From the NCBI GenBank assembly GCA_028821815.1, contig JAPKEY010000005.1:1-25492 (forward strand): DNA of 25,492 nucleotides. Direction: 5' to 3'. The position numbers were made by a program, and so were the translations under genes. This DNA is from Candidatus Poseidoniales archaeon (lineage in GTDB: Archaea; Thermoplasmatota; Poseidoniia; Poseidoniales; Thalassarchaeaceae). The notes below the pieces were generated by a model. The model ran no database searches and had not been told where the DNA came from. It was given only the letters and a program-made list of their open reading frames with translations. This document shows, in pieces, positions 22,117 through 25,492 of this stretch; the stretch's first letter is position 1; the number at the start of each line of letters is the position of its first letter.

Positions 22117-24966
22117 ATGCCCATGACCTTCGGCGACATCGACATACCTTATTTCCATGAACAGGGCTTTGTTCGTAAGGTTTGCCGGGTCACCAACTTG
22201 TGGTTTTGGACACGTGATCACTCGCGCGAAACTTCCGGTGATACAACCGAAGATGAGTACACTTTCATCGGCGCACCAATCATTGATGGATATCCTCAGC
22301 GGGGAAAGGCTCTGAAAGATGCAATGAGGGAAACCTTCCTCAACTACTTCGAAGAACATGGCCATTCTCGTGTCGAACCTTACCCTGTCATCGCTAGGTG
22401 GCGAGATGATATTCACCTCACCATCGCTTCCATTGCTGATTTCCAACCCCACGTCACGAGTGGAATCGTACCCCCCCCTGCGAACCCTTTGACTATATCT
22501 CAGCCTTGTATCCGCTTAACCGACGTCGCCGCAGTGGGGCGTTCGGGTCGTCATTTAACCACCTTTGAAATGATGGCACATCACTGTTTCAATCGTCCCG
22601 ATGAGGGTGATGTGAAGTATTGGATGGAAGAGTGTATCCAATTCTGCGATGATTTATTCGTCAATCGGTTGGGTATTGAGCCCAACGAAATCACCTATGT
22701 CGAAAACCCGTGGTCTGGTGGCGGTAATGCTGGCCCTGCGGTGGAGGTCATCGTAGGTGGTCTTGAACTCGCAACCCTTGTTTTCATGAATTTGGAGGAG
22801 TGCGAAGATGGCGATGTCGAAATCAAGGGCATTCGCTATGGAGAAATGCCATTGCAAATCATCGATACAGGATATGGTCTTGAGAGATTTTGCTGGGCCG
22901 CAGCGGGGACACCTACAATTTACGAAGCCATCTACCCCGAGACTGTTTCTTGGTTACAAGAAGAATCTGATTTCCAATCGAGACTATCCCAACTAGGGGA
23001 CATAGACATGGGTGCCCTTCTCTCTGAACTATCACGGCTTGCGGGTATTCTGAATATCGATGTGGGGACGGATGTGGAGTCCCTTTACAATCGCTTATCA
23101 GAGCGCCTTACAGATAGAGGAATTTCCATATCTGTCGATCAATTGAAAGCAGTAACTGAACCTCTATCTTCGATTTATGCAATCCCTGATCATATGCATG
23201 CTCTGTGCAATATGTTAGGTGACACACTGATTCCTTCCAACGCCAAGGCTGGATATCTTGCACGAATGCTTGCGCGTAGAGTTTGCCGTATGAAGGACGA
23301 TTTGGGACTCAGCATGACCCTATCCGAACTCGGTGCTCACCACATGGATGTCAATTTGGACATGTCTGGGTTTAGCCAATCTAGGGAGGGGATTCTAACC
23401 ATCCTTCAATTGGAGGAAGCTAGGTATCATGAGATGCTTCGAAAGGGCGAAGCCGCTGTCAACACCGCACTTGCAAAACTTTCCAAGGAAGCGAAGGCCG
23501 CTCCCGACGAAATTCTTTTCCGCCTCGCTGAGGAACGTGGACTTCAGCCAGATATGGTGGCCAGCATTGCCAACCGCCTTGGTTGGAGTAATCTGAGGAT
23601 ACGTGTTGGATTCGCGGCGGATATGGCTGAAAGAAATGCACTACAAACTAAGGCTGCGGCCAAGGCAAAGAGCAAGGAAAAATTGATTCCAGGTAATTGG
23701 CCAGCCACTGGACGCCACTACTATGATGACACTTCACAGACTCAATTTGAGGCCAATGTCCTTCACTGCACAGAAATCGATGCATCAGCACTGAATCTAT
23801 CCAGTGAAGTTCAGGGTACACCAACCCATGCAGTCATTTTAGATCACACTCTATTCTATCCTGAAGGAGGTGGTCAATTGGGTGATTCTGGAACGCTAGG
23901 TGATGCGACTGTATTCGATACGCACATCGAGGGTGAAGTCATCCTCCATCTAACAGATCGCCCGCTTTCTGGAACAGTACGGGGTGATATATTGTGGGGA
24001 CGTCGCAAGCAATTGATGGATCATCACACGTCGGTGCACATCATTGGCGGCAGCGCACGTGCTTTACTAGGTCCACACATTTGGCAAGCCGGTTCATCCA
24101 AAGGTGAGCGCTATGCACGTCTCGATGTTACCCACTTCCAGCGTCTAACTCGTGATGACCTCAATGCGATTGAGGATCATGCGAATGCTATCATTGCCAC
24201 CAATCCAACCATCGAAAAGGTAGTCATGGAACGTGCTGAAGCCGACGCGAAATTTGGTTTTGAGTTGTACCAAGGTGGCCCTCCCAAACACAGTCAAATT
24301 CGCGTGATTCGAATTGGCGAGCATGATGTGCAAGCATGTGGTGGAACGCACCATGACCAAGCAGGCGAAATAGGGGAGGTTCGCATCATTCGGAGTAGTC
24401 AAGTCCAAGACGGGGTGGAGCGACTGCAAATCGTGGCCGGGGAAACTGCACGCGAACACGCCCGCCGGCAAGAGCGCCTGCTGGCCGAATCTGCCGAAGC
24501 GCTAGGCGTTGCTGTTGATGACCTTCCAAAGACAGTAAATCGGTTCTTTGAGGAGTGGAAGGCGCAACAGAAAAAAATCGAATCACTTGAAGCGGAAATC
24601 GTGCGACTGCGGACTAGTGGTGGTGGTGATGAGGCAGTTGAGAAAGGTGGGGTTCGCTATGTCGTCATGGAAGCAACCGGTGAGCTCAAACAGATGCAGA
24701 ACATGGTCGGGGAACTCACTCGGGATGTAGCCAAGCCAACGGTAGCTGTAGTCGGAAGCCGTGAGGGTGGTGGGAAAATCATTGTTGCAATCACAGAAGA
24801 CACTGCAGCCGCAGAAAATCACAACGCAGTTGAGATTCTGAACGCAATTGCTGGACACATCGGTGGAGGTGGCGGCGGTCGACCAACCTTCGCTCAAGGC
24901 GGCGGTTCAAACGCTGAAGGTCTCGATGCTGCATTGGCTGCCGCTAGAGAGACACTTGACCTGTAA
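22117..24966 (+). CDS. alaS: Alanyl-tRNA synthetase, archaeal type
   Basis: It charges tRNA-Ala and edits mischarged Ser or Gly. The 949 residues cover the archaeal layout: an N-terminal extension (IPYFHEQGFVRK, then DEYTFIGAPI), a class II catalytic core (ISQPCIRLTDV, TTFEMMAHHCF, GLERFCWA), tRNA-recognition helices, the editing domain with H637-x3-H641 and C741-GGT-H745 as the zinc site, and a C-terminal C-Ala domain ending in a Gly-rich GHIGGGGGGRPTFAQGGG segment. In archaeal enzymes I recall the N-terminal extension carrying a CxxCG...CGDxxC zinc motif. Here it reads CRVTN...SGDTTE, so most of those cysteines are gone. ATG 22117 has GAGG directly beside it; ATG 22123 is an alternative. 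It ends 2 nt from the convergent membrane-protein gene. Confidence 0.96.
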   Translation: MPMTFGDIDIPYFHEQGFVRKVCRVTNLWFWTRDHSRETSGDTTEDEYTFIGAPIIDGYPQRGKALKDAMRETFLNYFEEHGHSRVEPYPVIARWRDDIHLTIASIADFQPHVTSGIVPPPANPLTISQPCIRLTDVAAVGRSGRHLTTFEMMAHHCFNRPDEGDVKYWMEECIQFCDDLFVNRLGIEPNEITYVENPWSGGGNAGPAVEVIVGGLELATLVFMNLEECEDGDVEIKGIRYGEMPLQIIDTGYGLERFCWAAAGTPTIYEAIYPETVSWLQEESDFQSRLSQLGDIDMGALLSELSRLAGILNIDVGTDVESLYNRLSERLTDRGISISVDQLKAVTEPLSSIYAIPDHMHALCNMLGDTLIPSNAKAGYLARMLARRVCRMKDDLGLSMTLSELGAHHMDVNLDMSGFSQSREGILTILQLEEARYHEMLRKGEAAVNTALAKLSKEAKAAPDEILFRLAEERGLQPDMVASIANRLGWSNLRIRVGFAADMAERNALQTKAAAKAKSKEKLIPGNWPATGRHYYDDTSQTQFEANVLHCTEIDASALNLSSEVQGTPTHAVILDHTLFYPEGGGQLGDSGTLGDATVFDTHIEGEVILHLTDRPLSGTVRGDILWGRRKQLMDHHTSVHIIGGSARALLGPHIWQAGSSKGERYARLDVTHFQRLTRDDLNAIEDHANAIIATNPTIEKVVMERAEADAKFGFELYQGGPPKHSQIRVIRIGEHDVQACGGTHHDQAGEIGEVRIIRSSQVQDGVERLQIVAGETAREHARRQERLLAESAEALGVAVDDLPKTVNRFFEEWKAQQKKIESLEAEIVRLRTSGGGDEAVEKGGVRYVVMEATGELKQMQNMVGELTRDVAKPTVAVVGSREGGGKIIVAITEDTAAAENHNAVEILNAIAGHIGGGGGGRPTFAQGGGSNAEGLDAALAAARETLDL

Positions 24967-24968
24967 TC

Positions 24969-25492
24969 TCAGCGTCGGGTGAATTTAACATCGATTTCAT
25001 ATTTATCGAGAACCGTTGAACTCAGCCCTAGCAGTCCAGCCAGTATCGCCATATATGCACTCATTCCAAGATCATAAACGGCCGTCACATCATTTGGGGA
25101 AATCAAAATCCATAGCATGACGCCAATCAGCATCAAACTGCCGGGTGTCCAACTCAGAATGGTATTGATCTTATCAGGAATTTTTCCATCCATCCAATCG
25201 ACACCCGCCATGGGCAGAATCGCCATGATTATCATGAACAGTGAGAGGATTACACCGAGCCATAAGAAAATCTTGGCAACCGTTCCAGCTGTTGCCATAG
25301 CACAGGAATCATCGTCATCTTCGTTCAAATCACACGATTCTGACCATGATATCAGCAACGATGCACTATCACATTCACCCATTTCAGTCATTTCCACCAT
25401 CAGTTCACACATTTCGGCCGATTCAAGGTCAATGTATTGTCCACCAAGAGAGGCTTTCATTTCAGTATCCTCTACATCCACTACCAGCCATG
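24969..25492 (-). CDS. Multi-TM protein with an acidic Cys-containing extracellular loop, 5' end beyond the window
   Basis: The minus-strand frame ends at TAA... stop beside alaS and is open to the right edge (codons for W-L-V precede the GTG at 25481), so the N-terminus is probably missing. What is visible: an acidic region with Cys in CELMVEM, GECDS, ESCDLNEDDDDSC, then three hydrophobic segments (VAKIFLWLGVILSLFMIIMAI, GSLMLIGVMLWILIS, AYMAILAGLLGLSSTVL) and a short charged tail. If one helix lies beyond the edge, the layout is a four-helix membrane protein with a large first extracellular loop held by disulfides. I do not recognise a named family. Confidence 0.7.
   Translation of the reverse strand, partial: WLVVDVEDTEMKASLGGQYIDLESAEMCELMVEMTEMGECDSASLLISWSESCDLNEDDDDSCAMATAGTVAKIFLWLGVILSLFMIIMAILPMAGVDWMDGKIPDKINTILSWTPGSLMLIGVMLWILISPNDVTAVYDLGMSAYMAILAGLLGLSSTVLDKYEIDVKFTRR

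Overview
This window looks like a piece of a marine euryarchaeal chromosome, most likely Marine Group II (Poseidoniales). The evidence is a set of archaeal-only or archaeal-type genes: the rpoE (Rpb7)-spt4-rps24e-rps27ae block, an archaeal D-aminoacyl-tRNA deacylase, archaeal-type alanyl-tRNA synthetase, RtcB, an HVO_0476-type zinc-finger protein and a DUF531 protein. These sit among very large secreted or membrane-anchored proteins, which fits that group. Genes are densely packed, with many 0-14 nt gaps or overlaps and frequent purine-rich ribosome binding sites. I see no rRNA, CRISPR array, insertion sequence or prophage.

Layout: (1) 1-1171, minus strand: the N-terminal part of a secreted FG-GAP/VCBS-like protein that leaves the window on the left and carries a CxxCH motif. 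(2) 1172-1422: a palindrome- and hairpin-bearing intergenic region. (3) 1423-2901, plus: the transcription/ribosome operon rpoE, spt4, rps24e, rps27ae. (4) 2902-3876, minus: dtdA, divergent from (5) a cytoplasmic beta-propeller-like protein and a proline dehydrogenase (plus, to 5951). (6) 5952-8124, minus: a two-gene operon of a zinc-finger protein and a helical-repeat/DUF531 fusion. (7) 8175-8957, plus: a SAM-dependent methyltransferase. (8) 8954-12538, minus: a tightly coupled operon of a six-TM zinc-ribbon protein, a SufS-like cysteine desulfurase and a membrane-anchored subtilase. (9) 12611-12882: a divergent tRNA-Ser(GGA)/tRNA-Thr(GGU) pair. (10) 12969-20030, plus: a 2353-residue single-pass surface protein with a cytoplasmic tail holding two EF-hands and a C-terminal SAP-like motif. 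(11) 20031-20547: a palindrome-rich control region and two micro-proteins. (12) 20551-22014, minus: rtcB, divergent from (13) alaS (plus). (14) 24969-25492, minus: a multi-TM acidic protein cut by the right edge.

Working together: much of the window serves transcription and translation (RNAP stalk, Spt4, two ribosomal proteins, two tRNAs, AlaRS, D-aminoacyl-tRNA proofreading, RNA ligation). The rest is cell-envelope biology. The most unusual locus is the giant surface protein. Its predicted cytoplasmic tail combines calcium-binding and nucleic-acid-binding type modules. Its Shine-Dalgarno sequence lies inside a perfect hairpin. Its upstream palindrome shares an 11-bp core (ACCCATAGGGT) with a palindrome between rtcB and alaS. 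Four genes that are easily missed were read directly from the sequence: the edge-truncated gene at 1-1171, rps27ae (56 aa), a 59-aa single-TM protein at 20368-20547, and the two tRNAs.
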